40,435 bases of DNA from Gammaproteobacteria bacterium (GCA_016218345.1 JACREH010000087.1:1-40435), one strand, 5' to 3'; counted from the stretch's first letter, positions 6,939 through 18,231 are shown. A program made the numbers and translations. The notes: generated by a model from the sequence alone, not told the origin.

Positions 6939-7505
6939 TTATAACACCCCCATCCTGGCCTTCCCCTTGAAAGGGGGAAGGTTGAAGTGTTTTTTCACGC
7001 GCGGGGGATCCAGGCCATGTATCTCCTTCCCCCTGCAGGGGGAAGATTGGGGTAAGGCGGAATAGACAAAGGTCCAGTGGACCTTTGTCCCGCCGAACGG
7101 GCGAAGCAGGATGCGTAGCCCCGGCAATCGAGCGAAACAGGATAGTGAAGCGAAGATTGGGGGTGATATTTCATCGGGCAGCGAATTCCAGATCACTGCC
7201 TTAACACCCTCAATATTCGTTAATACCTCGTTGTTCCAAAAGCGCAGAACCTGAAAGCCCTCAGCTTCTAGTTTCGATGTGCGGAGCGAGTCGCCGTTGC
7301 GAGACCGTTGGTGTTGACCGCCGTCTACTTCGACAATCAGTTTGGCCTCAAGGCAGACGAAATCCAGAACATAACTGCGCCATGGATGTTGACGGCGAAA
7401 CTTATATCCTTTGATTTGGCGCAACCGAAGATGTCGCCACAGCGCGTGTTCCGCGTCGGACATGTTTCGGCGCAGGTGGCGCGAGAACATAGTTCGGGTG
7501 TTCAT
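6939..7505 (-). CDS. DUF559 (Vsr-like) endonuclease-fold protein with repeat-derived C-terminal tail
   Basis: Residues 1 to about 112 form a complete DUF559 domain: RNMSDAEHALWRHLRLRQIK, then YKFRRQHPW, VLDFVCLEAKLIVEVDGGQH and EGFQVLRFWNNEVLTNIEGV. The fold is related to very-short-patch-repair and PD-(D/E)xK nucleases; the probable active residues are the Glu of DAE, the Asp of LDFVC and the Glu/Asp of VEVDGGQH. The last 75 or so residues are not family sequence but translation of the hairpin repeats downstream (ending PPFKGKARMGVL). The gene lies between ubiG and mupP, neighbours in related genomes, and is bracketed by direct copies of a hairpin repeat (6946-6982 and 7515-7550). It looks inserted as a unit. 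Its role is unknown. Confidence 0.85.
   Translation of the reverse strand: MNTRTMFSRHLRRNMSDAEHALWRHLRLRQIKGYKFRRQHPWRSYVLDFVCLEAKLIVEVDGGQHQRSRNGDSLRTSKLEAEGFQVLRFWNNEVLTNIEGVKAVIWNSLPDEISPPIFASLSCFARLPGLRILLRPFGGTKVHWTFVYSALPQSSPCRGKEIHGLDPPRVKKHFNLPPFKGKARMGVL
6946..6982. repeat. Hairpin repeat bracketing the DUF559 gene, left copy
   Basis: The sequence acccccatcctggcc is followed by a hairpin, ccttcccc-ttgaa-aggggg-aagg. It is in the same orientation as the copy at 7515-7550, so the two are direct repeats with about 569 bases between their starts. The copy overlaps the extreme 3' end of the DUF559 reading frame, which ends at 6939. Confidence 0.7.
7026..7045. repeat. Perfect 20-base palindrome inside the DUF559 unit
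   Basis: The sequence cttccccctgcagggggaag is its own reverse complement. It has the same arms as the flanking hairpin repeats and is followed by attgggg. It lies in the repeat-derived tail of the DUF559 frame. A second inverted repeat, aaaggtcca-g-tggaccttt, follows at 7069-7087. Confidence 0.7.
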
Positions 7506-7514
7506 GCCATGAAT

Positions 7515-7550
7515 ACCCCCATCCCGGCCTTCCCCCTGAGAGGGGGAAGG
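7515..7550. repeat. Hairpin repeat bracketing the DUF559 gene, right copy
   Basis: The sequence acccccatcccggcc is followed by ccttccccctgagagggggaagg read as two arms around tgag. It differs from the left copy at only a few positions. It lies immediately upstream of the DUF559 start (7505) and a few bases after the ubiG stop codon (7557), so it may also work as a transcript-end hairpin for ubiG. Confidence 0.7.
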
Positions 7551-7556
7551 GGATGT

Positions 7557-8255
7557 TTATTTAGGACTGGAGACGCAGTGTGCAATGTAATTCACGTCCA
7601 CGCCCGGCCCTAGCGAGTAACGCTGGGTGACGGGGTTGTAATGCATGCCGGTGAATTCGCGCACGTTCAGGCCGGCGGCGCGCGCCCAGGCGGCGAGCTC
7701 CGAGGGTTTGATGAACTTCATATAGTCATGCGTGCCGCGCGGCAGCAGGCCGAGGACATATTCGGCGCCGACAATCGCGAACAGCCAGGCCTTGGGATTG
7801 CGGTTGATGGTCGAGAAAAACACCTGCCCACCGGGTTTGACGAGTTGCGCGCAGGCGCGCACCGTCGAGGCCGGGTCGGGCACGTGTTCGAGCAGTTCCA
7901 TGCAGGTGACGACGTCGAACCCCGCCGGCCGCTCGCGCGCCAGGTCCTCGGCGGCGATCATGCGGTACTCGACCTGCCGGCCGGACTCCTTGAGATGCAG
8001 CCTGGCCACGGCCAGCGGCGCCTCGCCGAGATCGATGCCGGTCACGTGGGCGCCGAGCGCGGCCATGCTTTCCGCGAGGATGCCGCCGCCGCAGCCGACA
8101 TCGAGCACGCTCTTGCCCTTCAGCCCGATGCGCGCGTTGATGAAGCCGAGGCGCAGCGGGTTGATCTCGTGCAGCGGACGGAACTCGCTGTGCGGGTCCC
8201 ACCAACGCTCGGCGAGCTTGGCGAATTTGGCGATTTCGGCGGCGTCGACGTTCAT
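7557..8255 (-). CDS. ubiG: Ubiquinone biosynthesis O-methyltransferase UbiG
   Basis: This 232-residue class I SAM-dependent methyltransferase performs both O-methylations of the ubiquinone ring. The ATG at 8255 gives the standard N-terminus [11 protein letters not shown]; a TTG at 8276 would add seven residues. The conserved [20 protein letters not shown] segment, SAM motif [16 protein letters not shown], acidic loop GIDLGEAPL and [10 protein letters not shown] are all present. The C-terminus ([15 protein letters not shown]) is typical. It follows mtaD and precedes mupP, as in other gammaproteobacteria, except that the DUF559 unit separates it from mupP. UbiG implies a ubiquinone-based respiratory chain. 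Confidence 0.95.
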   Translation of the reverse strand: MNVDAAEIAKFAKLAERWWDPHSEFRPLHEINPLRLGFINARIGLKGKSVLDVGCGGGILAESMAALGAHVTGIDLGEAPLAVARLHLKESGRQVEYRMIAAEDLARERPAGFDVVTCMELLEHVPDPASTVRACAQLVKPGGQVFFSTINRNPKAWLFAIVGAEYVLGLLPRGTHDYMKFIKPSELAAWARAAGLNVREFTGMHYNPVTQRYSLGPGVDVNYIAHCVSSPK

Positions 8256-8306
8256 AAATTCAGATTCAAGTGACAAGTGACAAGAACAACCGGCTGCGAT
8301 TCTCCG

Positions 8307-9623
8307 TTACTTGCCGCTGATTTTATCACGCCACTGTTTGGCCTTGGCGAGGATCTCCGCTTCGTCCAGGGTGGTGAGCCGGCCGGTGTGCAGCAGGCGC
8401 TTGCCGGCCACCCACACGTCGGTTACCTGGTCGCGGCCGGCGGCGTAGACGATCTGCGAAATCGGGTCGTAGACCGGCTGGCTGGAAATGCACCCCAGAT
8501 CGATGGCCGTAATATCGGCGGCCTTGCCGGCCGTGAGCGAGCCGATGCGTTCGTCCAGGCCCAAGGCGCGCGCACCGTTCAGGGTCGCCATGCGCAGCGC
8601 GCTTGCGGCCGGCAGCGCCGTGGGGTCGGCGGCCACCGCCTTGGCGAGCAGCGCGGCGCTGCGCAGTTCGTCGAGCATGTCGAGATCGTTGTTGCTGGCG
8701 GCGCCGTCGGTGCCGAGCGCCACGTTCACGCCGGCCTGCATGAGCGCGTGCACCGGGCAAAATCCGCTGGCGAGTTTCAGGTTCGATTGCGGGCAGTGCA
8801 GTACGTGCGCGCCGTTCCCGGCCAGCGCCGCGATCTCTTCCGGCAGCAGTTGAGTCATGTGCACGGCCGCGAGCTGCGGACCGAGCAGGTCGAGCTTTTT
8901 GAGGCGCGCGAGCGGACGCAGTTTGTGCTTGGCCAGCGCCTGTTCGACTTCGAACGCGGTTTCGTGCACGTGCATGTGCACCGGCAGGTTGAGTTCGTTG
9001 TTGAGCGTGCAGATCTTCTCGAGCGGGCCGTCCGAGACGGTGTAGGGCGCGTGTGGCGCGAACGCGGTGGAGATCAGCTCGCTGTTGCGCCAGGTGTCGT
9101 GCAGCGCCAGTCCCTTGTCCAGATAATCGTCCGGCGATTGCGCATAGGCGGTGGGAAAGTCGATTAGGATCATGCCCAGACAGGCGCGCAGGCCGGTGGC
9201 GTGCACGACCTGGGCGGTCTCTTCGGGGAAGAAATACATGTCGTTGAAACAGGTCGTGCCGCTCTTGAGCATCTCGGCCGCCGCCAACTCGCTGCCGTCG
9301 CGCACGAACTCCGGCCCCACCCATTTCGCCTCGGCCGGCCAGATGTGGCGATTGAGCCAGTCCATGAGCGGCAGATCGTCGGCCAGGCCGCGGAACAGCG
9401 TCATGGCGGCGTGCGTGTGGGCATTGACCAGCCCGGGGATCAAGGCGTGCTCGGCCAACTCGATGGTCTCGCGCCCCCGGTATTTTTTTTCGGCGGCGGC
9501 GGTCGGCAGGACGTCGACGATGACGCCGTTGTCCACCGCGACGCTATGGCGATCGAGGCAGGCGCCGTCCGGCTCGACCGGAATCACCCAGCGCGCGCTG
9601 ATTATCGTGTCGATGGTTTTCAT
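8307..9623 (-). CDS. mtaD: 5-methylthioadenosine/S-adenosylhomocysteine deaminase
   Basis: This 438-residue amidohydrolase should deaminate methylthioadenosine and/or S-adenosylhomocysteine. Metal and substrate signatures are in order: the GLVNAHTHAAMTLFRGLADD metal site, HVHETAFEVEQ, the late His region and LGTDGAASNNDLDML (catalytic Asp). The ATG at 9623 fits the family N-terminus (MKTIDTIISARWVIPV); the open frame continues upstream without meaning. It is divergent from mtnA, which acts on methylthioribose-1-phosphate, so the two probably serve methylthioadenosine salvage. The next gene downstream is ubiG, a producer of S-adenosylhomocysteine. Exact substrate preference cannot be read from the sequence. 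Confidence 0.9.
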   Translation of the reverse strand: MKTIDTIISARWVIPVEPDGACLDRHSVAVDNGVIVDVLPTAAAEKKYRGRETIELAEHALIPGLVNAHTHAAMTLFRGLADDLPLMDWLNRHIWPAEAKWVGPEFVRDGSELAAAEMLKSGTTCFNDMYFFPEETAQVVHATGLRACLGMILIDFPTAYAQSPDDYLDKGLALHDTWRNSELISTAFAPHAPYTVSDGPLEKICTLNNELNLPVHMHVHETAFEVEQALAKHKLRPLARLKKLDLLGPQLAAVHMTQLLPEEIAALAGNGAHVLHCPQSNLKLASGFCPVHALMQAGVNVALGTDGAASNNDLDMLDELRSAALLAKAVAADPTALPAASALRMATLNGARALGLDERIGSLTAGKAADITAIDLGCISSQPVYDPISQIVYAAGRDQVTDVWVAGKRLLHTGRLTTLDEAEILAKAKQWRDKISGK

Positions 9624-9774
9624 GGCTCCGAGGGTGCGCCGTGGCCGGTACCTGGCCGCCAGTATAACCATATGAAACTTCGGTGGACAGGCGGTATATT
9701 GGCGGTTTTCCGGGCCAATGACGCCACGATCACCGGCGTTTTTTTTCGCAGGCGATGACGCTTTGAAGGTTACC

Positions 9775-10932
9775 GTGCAACCACCGGACGACATTCCCTA
9801 CGACCGTATCCGCGCGGTCGAATGGGCCGACGATTGTCTCAAGCTCATCGATCAACGCCTGCTGCCGGGGCGGTTGGAGATATTGTCCCTCACCAGCGTT
9901 GCGGCGGCGGCCCAGGCGATCACCGACATGGTGGTGCGCGGCGCGCCGGCGATCGGCATTACCGCCGCCTACGCCGTGGTGCTGGCGGCGCGCGCGCGGT
10001 TCCGGGCCGATCCGGCAAACTGGCCGGTGGCGATCGAGGCCGACCTGGAGTTGTTGGCCGCGGCCCGGCCGACGGCGGTGAATCTGCGTTGGGCGGTGGC
10101 GCGCATGCGCGGGCTGATTCGCGCCGGCATCGCCGGCGAGTCCGCAGACGCGACCGATCCAATGGCAAGACGAACGAGCGGAGCGAGTAGGGCTTCGATT
10201 ACGTCGCGCGGCCCTCGCCTCGGTCCAATCGGCGACCCGGCGGCGCGGCTGCTCGACGAGGCGCGGCGCATTCACGCCGAGGACATCGCCGCCAATCACC
10301 GCATGGGCGCGCTCGGCGCGGCATTGATCGAACCGGGCAGCGACGTGCTCACGCATTGCAACACCGGCGCGCTCGCCACCGGCGGCTACGGCACGGCGTT
10401 GGGCGTGGTGCGCGCCGGCGTGGCGGCCGGGCGCATCGCGCGCGTGTACGCCGACGAGACCCGGCCGTGGCTGCAGGGCGCGCGCCTCACCGCCTGGGAG
10501 TTGCTGCAAGAGGGCATTCCGGTGACGCTCATCGCCGACGGCGCGTGCGCGCATTTGCTGAAGCAGGGCGCGGTGCGCTGGGTGATCGTGGGCGCCGACC
10601 GGATCGCCGCCAACGGCGACACCGCCAACAAGATCGGCACCTACATGACCGCGCTCGCCGCCCGCTATCACGGCGTGAAATTCATGGTGGTGGCGCCGAC
10701 CAGCACGGTCGATCTCGCCACCGCCGACGGCGCCGCCATCCCGATCGAAAATCGCAGCGCCGACGAGGTCTTGCAGTTCGCCGGCGCGCGCACCGCGCCG
10801 GTCGGCGCGCACGCCTGGAACCCGGCGTTCGATGTCACGCCCGCCGCGCTGATCGATGCGATCGTCACCGAGAAGGGCGTGGTTCTGGCACCGACCGCCG
10901 AAAAAATCCGCGCCATGATGGCGCCAAGCTGA
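9775..10932 (+). CDS. mtnA: Methylthioribose-1-phosphate isomerase with in-frame repeat insertion
   Basis: MtnA converts methylthioribose-1-phosphate to methylthioribulose-1-phosphate in methionine salvage. The catalytic Cys is in [18 protein letters not shown] and the Asp in [19 protein letters not shown]. The GTG at 9775, with GAAGG five bases before it, gives [20 protein letters not shown] 9763 or ATG 9718 would extend the protein. At 385 residues it is longer than the usual 345-360. The excess lies between the helix ending [10 protein letters not shown] and [16 protein letters not shown], where about 26 extra codons contain a family C repeat (10163-10203). The extra segment falls between the N-terminal and Rossmann-like domains, so activity may survive. 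All other parts are normal. Confidence 0.9.
   Translation: MQPPDDIPYDRIRAVEWADDCLKLIDQRLLPGRLEILSLTSVAAAAQAITDMVVRGAPAIGITAAYAVVLAARARFRADPANWPVAIEADLELLAAARPTAVNLRWAVARMRGLIRAGIAGESADATDPMARRTSGASRASITSRGPRLGPIGDPAARLLDEARRIHAEDIAANHRMGALGAALIEPGSDVLTHCNTGALATGGYGTALGVVRAGVAAGRIARVYADETRPWLQGARLTAWELLQEGIPVTLIADGACAHLLKQGAVRWVIVGADRIAANGDTANKIGTYMTALAARYHGVKFMVVAPTSTVDLATADGAAIPIENRSADEVLQFAGARTAPVGAHAWNPAFDVTPAALIDAIVTEKGVVLAPTAEKIRAMMAPS
10163..10203 (-). repeat. Family C repeat inserted in frame within mtnA
   Basis: Read on the minus strand this is aatcgaagccctactcgctc followed by cgctcgttcgtcttgcca. It matches the unit at 39166 (gaagccctactacgcttcgc, tgcgttcatcttgtcat) with one small gap and a few changes. 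It keeps the mtnA frame open and encodes [13 protein letters not shown]. Flanking duplicated DP codons (gatcc at 10156, gaccc at 10234) suggest an insertion of about 78 bases. Confidence 0.65.
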
Positions 10933-11146
10933 CTTGTCGGCGTGCGCCTCGGGCGCTCGATAACCCGCTGGTTTGGTTCCGGTTTTCCGCGCCGCGGCAT
11001 GCGAATTTCCCGTGCAGCCGCGGGCGGTTCCGTGCTAGAATTCGCGCGAAATAAGGGCCCGAATACGTCATTCGGACGACTTTTAAACCGCGGTAGATCA
11101 ATGAGTTAGCGCCCAGGCGGCCGCCGTATTCCCCGCCGACCATCAC

Positions 11147-13690
<2,544 letters not shown>

Positions 13691-13701
13691 GAATAGAAAG
13701 C

Positions 13702-13803
13702 AGCCGCAGATAAACGCAGATAAACGCAGATAAAAAAACTGCCAAGGGAATATAATCGGGTTCGTTTTTCACCTTAGATTTTTATCTGCGTTCATCTGCG
13801 GCT
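13702..13803. repeat. Family B inverted-arm repeat between gyrA and serC
   Basis: The left arm (13702-13736) is agccgcagataaacgcag plus two further ataaacgcag-type units. The right arm (13779-13803) is tttttatctgcgttcatctg followed by cggct. The roughly 42-base centre is AT-rich. Arms are inverted and could pair over about 20 bases in RNA or extruded DNA. It fills most of the 149-base gyrA-serC gap. Confidence 0.8.
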
Positions 13804-13839
13804 AAAATTTTTTCCTGTTTTTTTTGAGCGAGATCAATA

Positions 13840-14925
13840 ATGGCAAGGGTGTTCAATTTCAGTGCAGGTCCGGCGGTGTTGCCGGAGGAAGTTCTTCAGC
13901 AAGCCCGCGACGAGCTGCTCGACTGGCACGGTAGCGGCACGTCGGTGATGGAGATGAGCCATCGCGGCAAGGAGTTCATCAGTATCGCCGAGCAGGCCGA
14001 GGCCGACCTGCGCGAACTGATGAACATCCCGGCCAACTACAAGGTACTATTCCTGCAGGGCGGCGCATCGGCGCAGTTTGCGATGGTGCCGATGAACCTG
14101 CTGCGCGGCAGGAAATCCGCCGATTACATCAACACCGGCGAGTGGTCGAAGAAGGCGATCAAGGAGGCGAAGCTCTACGGCACGGTGAACATCGCGGCCA
14201 GCAGCGAGGCGGCCAAGTTCACGACCGCGCCGGCACAGACCGAGCTCAAGCTCGATCCGAATGCGGCCTATGTGCATTACACGCCGAACGAAACCATCGG
14301 CGGCGTCGAGTTTCCGTATATTCCGGAGACCGGCGATGTGCCGCTGGTGGCCGACATGTCCTCGACCATCCTGTCGCGGCCGATCGATGTCAGCAAGTAC
14401 GGTCTGATCTACGCCGGCGCCCAGAAGAACATCGGCCCCTCGGGCCTCGTGGTGGTGATCGTGCGCGAGGACTTGATCGGCCAGACCGTGGCCGGCACGC
14501 CGTCGATGTGCGACTACAAGATTCACGCCGACAACGGCTCGATGTACAACACGCCGCCGACCTATGCCTGGTATATCGCCGGACTGGTGTTCGCCATGCT
14601 CAAGCGCAACGGCGGGATCAAGGCCATGGCCGAGGTCAACGAACGCAAGGCGAAAAAGCTGTACGCGTACATCGATGCGTCCGGCGGTTTCTACCAGAAT
14701 CCGGTGGCGGTCGGCTGCCGGTCGTGGATGAACGTGCCGTTCACACTGAAGAGCGAGACGCTCGATGAACCGTTCCTGAAGGGCGCCAAGGCCACCGGCC
14801 TGGTGCAGCTCAAGGGTCATCGCTCGGTCGGCGGCATGCGCGCCAGCATCTACAATGCCATGCCGGAGGCGGGCGTGGATGCGTTGATCGCCTATATGAA
14901 GGAATTTCACCGGACCCAGGGTTAA
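13840..14925 (+). CDS. serC: Phosphoserine aminotransferase
   Basis: This 361-residue PLP-dependent class V aminotransferase converts 3-phosphohydroxypyruvate to phosphoserine. In many bacteria it also acts in pyridoxal phosphate synthesis. The PLP lysine is Lys196 in [13 protein letters not shown]. The N-terminus ([15 protein letters not shown]), the phosphate-binding GGASAQF and the C-terminal [17 protein letters not shown] are typical. The start is ATG 13840 after GAGCGAG. It is followed five bases later by serA, and the serC-pheA order is the one seen in Pseudomonas. Confidence 0.97.
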   Translation: MARVFNFSAGPAVLPEEVLQQARDELLDWHGSGTSVMEMSHRGKEFISIAEQAEADLRELMNIPANYKVLFLQGGASAQFAMVPMNLLRGRKSADYINTGEWSKKAIKEAKLYGTVNIAASSEAAKFTTAPAQTELKLDPNAAYVHYTPNETIGGVEFPYIPETGDVPLVADMSSTILSRPIDVSKYGLIYAGAQKNIGPSGLVVVIVREDLIGQTVAGTPSMCDYKIHADNGSMYNTPPTYAWYIAGLVFAMLKRNGGIKAMAEVNERKAKKLYAYIDASGGFYQNPVAVGCRSWMNVPFTLKSETLDEPFLKGAKATGLVQLKGHRSVGGMRASIYNAMPEAGVDALIAYMKEFHRTQG

Positions 14926-14930
14926 GAAAC

Positions 14931-16094
14931 ATGCACACGATACTCACGCTCAACAACATCTCGCCGCACGGCCTGGCGCGCCTGCCGGCCGATAAATTCA
15001 AGGTCGGCTCGGACGTCAAGGATCCGGACGGAATATTGGTGCGCTCGTTCAAGATGCACGACATGGAAATTCCCGCCAGCCTCAAGGCGGTCGGGCGCGC
15101 CGGCGCGGGCGTCAACAACATCCCGGTCGACAAGTTGAGCAAGCTCGGCATTCCGGTGTTCAACGCCCCGGGCGCCAACGCCAACGCCGTGAAGGAATTG
15201 GTGCTGGCCGGGTTGTTGCTGGCCTGCCGGCATATCTGCACGGCCTGGGACTTCGCCCGCGGCCTGCAAGGCAGCGACGCCGAGATCAGCAAGGCGGTCG
15301 AGGCCGGCAAGAAAAACTTCGCCGGTTTCGAGTTACCCGGGCGCACGCTCGGCGTGATCGGGCTCGGCGCCATCGGCCGCAACGTCGCCAACGTCGGCGT
15401 GGCCATGGGCATGAAGGTGGTCGGCTTCGATCCGGGGCTGACCGTGGAAGGCGCCTGGCAGTTGTCGGCCGACGTCAAAAAGGCCGCGAGCGTCGAGGAA
15501 TTGCTGCGCCAGGTGGATTTCGTCACCTTCCACGTGCCGCTGGTGGACGCCACCCGCCGCCTGATCAACGCCGAACGCCTCAAGATCATGAAGGACGGCG
15601 TGGTGATCCTGAATTTCGCGCGCGAGGGCATCGTCGACGACGCCGCGGTATCGGCCGCCATCAAGGCCGGCAAGGTGTACGGCTATATCTGCGACTTCCC
15701 GAGCAATCTTCTGAAGAACCACGATCGCGTGATCGCGCTCCCGCACCTCGGCGCCTCGACCCGCGAGGCCGAGGACAATTGCGCGGTGATGGTCGCCGAG
15801 CAGGTCAAGGATTTCCTGGAGAACGGCAATATCCGCAATTCGGTGAATTTCCCGGAGGTGGTCGTGCCGCGCGAATCGGCATACCGCCTGATCGTGGCCA
15901 ATGCCAACGTGCCGAACATGCTCGGTCAGATCTCCGAGACCCTGGGCGAGGCCAAGCTGAATATCCACGACATGGTCAACCGCTCGCGCGGCGACCTCGC
16001 CTATACCGTGGTGGACGTGGACAGCCCGATACCGGAGGCGGTGCGCAAGCAAATCCGCACCATCGAAGGCGTGATGATGGCGCGTATCGTATAG
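14931..16094 (+). CDS. serA: D-3-phosphoglycerate dehydrogenase
   Basis: This 387-residue D-isomer-specific 2-hydroxyacid dehydrogenase carries out the first step of serine synthesis. The NAD site is GVIGLGAIGRNVANVGVAMG; the catalytic Arg is in NFAREGIVDD and the His in ALPHLGASTREAEDN. A C-terminal ACT domain (from about VANANVPNMLGQISETLGE) may bind serine or another regulator. The substrate-binding segment GAGVNNIPVDK fits the short SerA type without the extra ASB domain. It lies five bases after serC, so the first two serine-synthesis enzymes are co-expressed; serB is not in the window. Confidence 0.93.
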   Translation: MHTILTLNNISPHGLARLPADKFKVGSDVKDPDGILVRSFKMHDMEIPASLKAVGRAGAGVNNIPVDKLSKLGIPVFNAPGANANAVKELVLAGLLLACRHICTAWDFARGLQGSDAEISKAVEAGKKNFAGFELPGRTLGVIGLGAIGRNVANVGVAMGMKVVGFDPGLTVEGAWQLSADVKKAASVEELLRQVDFVTFHVPLVDATRRLINAERLKIMKDGVVILNFAREGIVDDAAVSAAIKAGKVYGYICDFPSNLLKNHDRVIALPHLGASTREAEDNCAVMVAEQVKDFLENGNIRNSVNFPEVVVPRESAYRLIVANANVPNMLGQISETLGEAKLNIHDMVNRSRGDLAYTVVDVDSPIPEAVRKQIRTIEGVMMARIV

Positions 16095-16104
16095 AAACCG
16101 ACCC

Positions 16105-17211
16105 ATGAGCGACGACAAGCAAGGGCGCAAGCAGGCCGCGGAACGACTGCGCGAACTGCGAAATCAGATCGACGTGCTGGATGAGCGCATCCAGGACCTG
16201 ATCGCGCGCCGCGCCCAGCTCGCTCAGGAGATCGCCGCGGCCAAGCATCGCAACGGCGCGGCCAATTTCTACAACCCGGAGCGCGAGGTCGAGGTGCTGC
16301 GCAAGGCCGTCAGGCGCAACCGCGGCCCGCTGTCCAACGAGGACGTCGCGCGCCTGTTCCGCGAGATCATGTCGCTGTGCCTGGCGCTCGAGTCGCGCCT
16401 CAAGGTCGCGTTCCTCGGCCCCGAGGGCACCTTCACCCACGCCGCGGCGCTCAAGCATTTCGGGCATGCCGTCGAGGTCGTGCCGGCCGGTTCGATCGCC
16501 GAGGTGTTCCGTGAGGTCGAATCGGACGCCGTGCACTTCGGGGTGGTGCCGATCGAGAATTCCACCGAGGGCATGGTCAACCACACGCTCGATATGTTCA
16601 TGGATTCGCCGCTCAAGATCTGCGGCGAGGTCGAGTTGCGCATCCATCACCACCTGCTCGCCAAGGGCAAGGGTTTGCGCGCGATCAAGAAGATCCTGTC
16701 GCATCACCAATCGCTGGCCCAATGCCGCGAGTGGCTCGACACCCACCTGCCGACGGTCGAGCGCGTGCCGGTGGCGAGCAACGCCGAGGCCGCGCGTCAG
16801 GCGGCGCGCAACAAGAGCTACGCCGCCATCGCCGGCGGTTCGGCGGCCGAGCTGTACGGCCTCAAGGTGTTGGCGGCGAACATCGAGGACGAACCGGACA
16901 ACACCACGCGCTTCCTGATCGTCGGCAAGCTCGACGTGCAGCCGAGCGGCGACGACAAGACCAGCCTGCTGCTGTCCGGCCGCAATCGGCCCGGTTCGCT
17001 GGCAGCGCTGCTGGCGCCGTTGTCGCGCCACGGCATCAACATGACGCGCATCGAATCGCGGCCGTCGCGCCAGGGCGTATGGGAATACGTGTTCTTCTTC
17101 GACCTCGACGGTCATCGCCAGGACGAAAAACTGCGCACCGCGCTGGCCGAGTTGGAGCGCGAGGCGGCGTTCGTGAAGTTGCTCGGTTCTTACCCGAAGG
17201 CGGTCTTGTAG
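16105..17211 (+). CDS. pheA: Bifunctional chorismate mutase / prephenate dehydratase
   Basis: This 368-residue P-protein makes phenylpyruvate from chorismate. An N-terminal AroQ chorismate mutase helix domain (residues about 8-95, LRNQIDVLDERIQDLIARRA) is followed by a prephenate dehydratase domain (KVAFLGPEGTFTHAAALKHF, VPIENSTEGMVNHTLDMF, NTTRFLIV) and a C-terminal ACT domain (TSLLLSGRNRPGSLAALL, IESRPSRQGVWEYVFF). The ESRP motif is the phenylalanine-binding site known to mediate feedback inhibition. It begins 10 bases after serA. In Pseudomonas hisC2 follows pheA; here a family A repeat and then tyrA follow instead. Confidence 0.97.
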   Translation: MSDDKQGRKQAAERLRELRNQIDVLDERIQDLIARRAQLAQEIAAAKHRNGAANFYNPEREVEVLRKAVRRNRGPLSNEDVARLFREIMSLCLALESRLKVAFLGPEGTFTHAAALKHFGHAVEVVPAGSIAEVFREVESDAVHFGVVPIENSTEGMVNHTLDMFMDSPLKICGEVELRIHHHLLAKGKGLRAIKKILSHHQSLAQCREWLDTHLPTVERVPVASNAEAARQAARNKSYAAIAGGSAAELYGLKVLAANIEDEPDNTTRFLIVGKLDVQPSGDDKTSLLLSGRNRPGSLAALLAPLSRHGINMTRIESRPSRQGVWEYVFFFDLDGHRQDEKLRTALAELEREAAFVKLLGSYPKAVL

Positions 17212-17235
17212 AAATCTATCAAAAACCTATGACTG

Positions 17236-17335
17236 TTTGACGCAGAGACGCAAAGGCGCCAAGAAAACCGGTTTCCTTAATCAAGCCGATTTCATGAATA
17301 TCGAAACCTTTGCGTCTTTGCGCCTTCGCGTCAAA
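17236..17335. repeat. Family A inverted-arm repeat between pheA and tyrA
   Basis: The left arm (17236-17263) reads tttgacgcagagacgcaaag then gcgccaag. The right arm (17307-17335) reads cctttgcgtctttgcgcctt then cgcgtcaaa, close to its reverse complement. The centre, about 43 bases, is unremarkable. This is the clearest family A copy. It lies where hisC would be expected from related gene orders. Confidence 0.8.
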
Positions 17336-17349
17336 AGCTCATATACATC

Positions 17350-18231
17350 ATGATCAATAAGCTCTGCATCATCGGCGTTGGACTGATCGGCGGGTCGCTG
17401 GCGCGCGCGCTGCGTGCCGCCAAGGTGGCGGGCACCATCGTCGGTCATGGCCGCGATCCGGCGCAGTTGCAACGCGCGCTCGACCTGGGCGTGATCGATC
17501 GTGCCGAGCGGCTGCTCGCCGACGCGGTGCGGGACGCGGACATGGTGGTGCTGGCGGTGCCGGTCGGGGCGATGGCCGAGGTGTTGCGCGAGCTCGCCCC
17601 GCGGCTGGACGCGCGCGCCACGGTCACCGACGTCGGCAGCGTCAAGGGCGCGGTGGTCGCGGCGGCGCGCCATGCCCTGGGCGCGCGCTTCTCGGTGTTC
17701 GTGCCCGGCCATCCGCTGGCCGGCACCGAGAAGTCCGGCGTCGAGGCGTCGTTCGCGCGACTGTTCGACGGTAAGCGCGTGGTGCTCACGCCCGAGCCCG
17801 ATACCGATCCGGGCGCGGTACAGCGCGTCACCGACATGTGGCGCGCGACCGGCGCCGAGGTGCTGACCATGACCGCCGCGCATCACGACGAGGCCCTGGC
17901 CGCGATCAGCCATCTACCGCACATGCTGGCCTACACCCTGGTCGACACCCTGCTGAGACTGGACGATCGCGACACGATGTTCGCCTTGGCGGCCAGCAGT
18001 TTTCGCGACGTCACGCGCGTGGCGGCGAGCGACCCCGGGATGTGGCATGACATCTGCCTCACCAACCGCGCGGCGCTGGTGAAAATGCTCAAGCACTATC
18101 GCGGCCAACTAGATGAGCTGCTCGCGGCCATCGAGAGCGGCGACGGCCGGTATTTGCGCGAGCTGTTCGAGCGCGCCAAGCAGCAACGCGACACACTCCC
18201 CGAGCCGGACAGGGGACGATCGGTTGACTGA
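17350..18231 (+). CDS. tyrA: Prephenate dehydrogenase
   Basis: This 293-residue NAD(P)-dependent enzyme makes 4-hydroxyphenylpyruvate for tyrosine. The dinucleotide fold is CIIGVGLIGGSLARALR; the segment GHPLAGTEKSGVEASFARLF carries the catalytic His, and ISHLPHMLAYTLVDTL and SSFRDVTRVAASDPGMW mark the helical C-terminal domain. There is no chorismate mutase or ACT domain, so it is the monofunctional type. Its end overlaps aroA by 8 bases. In some gammaproteobacteria the two are fused; here they are separate but coupled. Confidence 0.95.
   Translation: MINKLCIIGVGLIGGSLARALRAAKVAGTIVGHGRDPAQLQRALDLGVIDRAERLLADAVRDADMVVLAVPVGAMAEVLRELAPRLDARATVTDVGSVKGAVVAAARHALGARFSVFVPGHPLAGTEKSGVEASFARLFDGKRVVLTPEPDTDPGAVQRVTDMWRATGAEVLTMTAAHHDEALAAISHLPHMLAYTLVDTLLRLDDRDTMFALAASSFRDVTRVAASDPGMWHDICLTNRAALVKMLKHYRGQLDELLAAIESGDGRYLRELFERAKQQRDTLPEPDRGRSVD

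Noticed and set aside
6939-7505. DUF559 gene as part of a restriction-modification or defence island
   Set aside because: No methyltransferase, helicase or other defence gene is near; neighbours are housekeeping genes.
10933-11146. gyrA promoter at the TAGAAT hexamer (11036)
   Set aside because: No acceptable -35 at 16-18 bases; kept only as a remark in the gyrA entry.
18113-18223. aroA extending far into tyrA, or a broken tyrA-aroA fusion
   Set aside because: The extra codons are low-complexity shadow of tyrA; TTG 18224 with AGGGGA upstream gives the correct AroA start, and both proteins are complete.
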